Positions 63,796 to 64,000 of a stretch of DNA of 64,000 nucleotides are shown in pieces; positions within the stretch are counted from its first letter, which is position 1; every line of letters starts with the position of its first letter. Origin of the DNA: Lysobacteraceae bacterium (GTDB lineage Bacteria > Pseudomonadota > Gammaproteobacteria > Xanthomonadales > Xanthomonadaceae); the NCBI GenBank assembly GCA_023954075.1, contig JAMLIV010000002.1:177256-241255 (forward strand), written 5' to 3'. The translations under genes were made by a program, and so were the position numbers. The notes beneath the pieces are model-generated. The model was given only the letters and a program-made list of their open reading frames with translations. It was not told the origin of the DNA and ran no database searches.

Positions 63796-64000
63796 ATGCA
63801 CGGCTTCACTGGCCCCAGCGCGCTGGACTGGCTGCCCGCCTCGCTCGGTCTCGTGGTCGGTCTGGCGCTGGGACTCGCGCTGGCCTTCGCGCTGGTCTGG
63901 CTGTTCCCGCAGCGCGATCTCGACGGCCTGAAGGTGGCCCTGCCGGTGGTCGGCGCAGTAGCCGGGGTTCTATACGAATACCTGTCGACGGAGCGGAAGT
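63796..64000 (+). CDS. Membrane protein (partial, continues beyond the window)
   Basis: Only the first 68 residues are visible. ATG 63796 has GGAGG 9 nt upstream. After MHGFTGPSALDWLPASLG comes a hydrophobic helix (VVGLALGLALAFALVWLFPQ) and a second one (VALPVVGAVAGVLYEYLS), so it is an inner-membrane protein. The family cannot be told from this part. Confidence 0.6.
   Translation, partial: MHGFTGPSALDWLPASLGLVVGLALGLALAFALVWLFPQRDLDGLKVALPVVGAVAGVLYEYLSTERK

Overview
The window looks like the origin-proximal chromosome of a high-GC gammaproteobacterium, most likely of the order Lysobacterales (Xanthomonadales). The support is the set rpmH-rnpA-yidC-mnmE / dnaA-dnaN-recF-gyrB followed by tonB-exbB-exbD-exbD-pdxJ, a sigma factor of the ECF type paired with a Ser/Thr kinase, and a two-subunit 2-oxoacid:ferredoxin oxidoreductase next to an Fe-S flavoprotein. 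These are family-level recognitions from the protein sequences; no database was searched.

Region 1 (1-11.2 kb) is accessory DNA: a polymorphic-toxin locus on the minus strand. It holds a 2383-residue secreted SpvB/FG-GAP/Rhs protein ending in a metzincin-like metallopeptidase tip, an overlapping small lipoprotein (candidate immunity protein), then a partial second copy of the Rhs core with another, frameshifted metallopeptidase tip, and a second lipoprotein whose start overlaps the remnant's stop codon. The two Rhs cores form a direct repeat of about 1.43 kb. In the long, open gene a pair of compensating 1-nt indels has garbled exactly the conserved end of the Rhs core. The tips look lower in GC than the surrounding genes. 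A MITE-like repeat closes the region.

Region 2 (11.2-24.3 kb) holds an EamA exporter, the periplasmic protease Prc, rpoH, an Ser/Thr kinase with its ECF sigma factor, uracil-DNA glycosylase, a double-receiver response regulator, ftsX, ftsE, a lone GspF and pdxJ. rpoH has a sigma-E-like promoter overlapped by a near-perfect CIRCE (HrcA) operator. ftsE-ftsX-response regulator-ung overlap by 4 nt each and form one coupled unit.

Region 3 (24.3-42 kb) carries the TonB-ExbB-ExbD energising complex, a TPR protein, an M48 lipoprotein protease, an ATP-grasp plus inactive-transglutaminase pair, then gyrB, recF, dnaN and dnaA on the minus strand, and rpmH, rnpA, yidC and mnmE on the plus strand. The dnaA-dnaN gap has DnaA-box-like sites and an AT-rich stretch, fitting oriC. 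Two parS-like ParB sites lie inside recF.

Region 4 (42-64 kb) is mixed housekeeping: a TonB-domain lipoprotein, two ABC-2 transporters, a secreted S33 hydrolase, ferredoxin-NADP reductase, TatD, QueF, a Nudix hydrolase, a lipoprotein methyltransferase, AceK, a secreted trypsin-like protease, and the flavoprotein-KorA-KorB set. AceK and KorAB both act around the isocitrate/2-oxoglutarate node. I saw no tRNA, rRNA, CRISPR array or intact insertion sequence.
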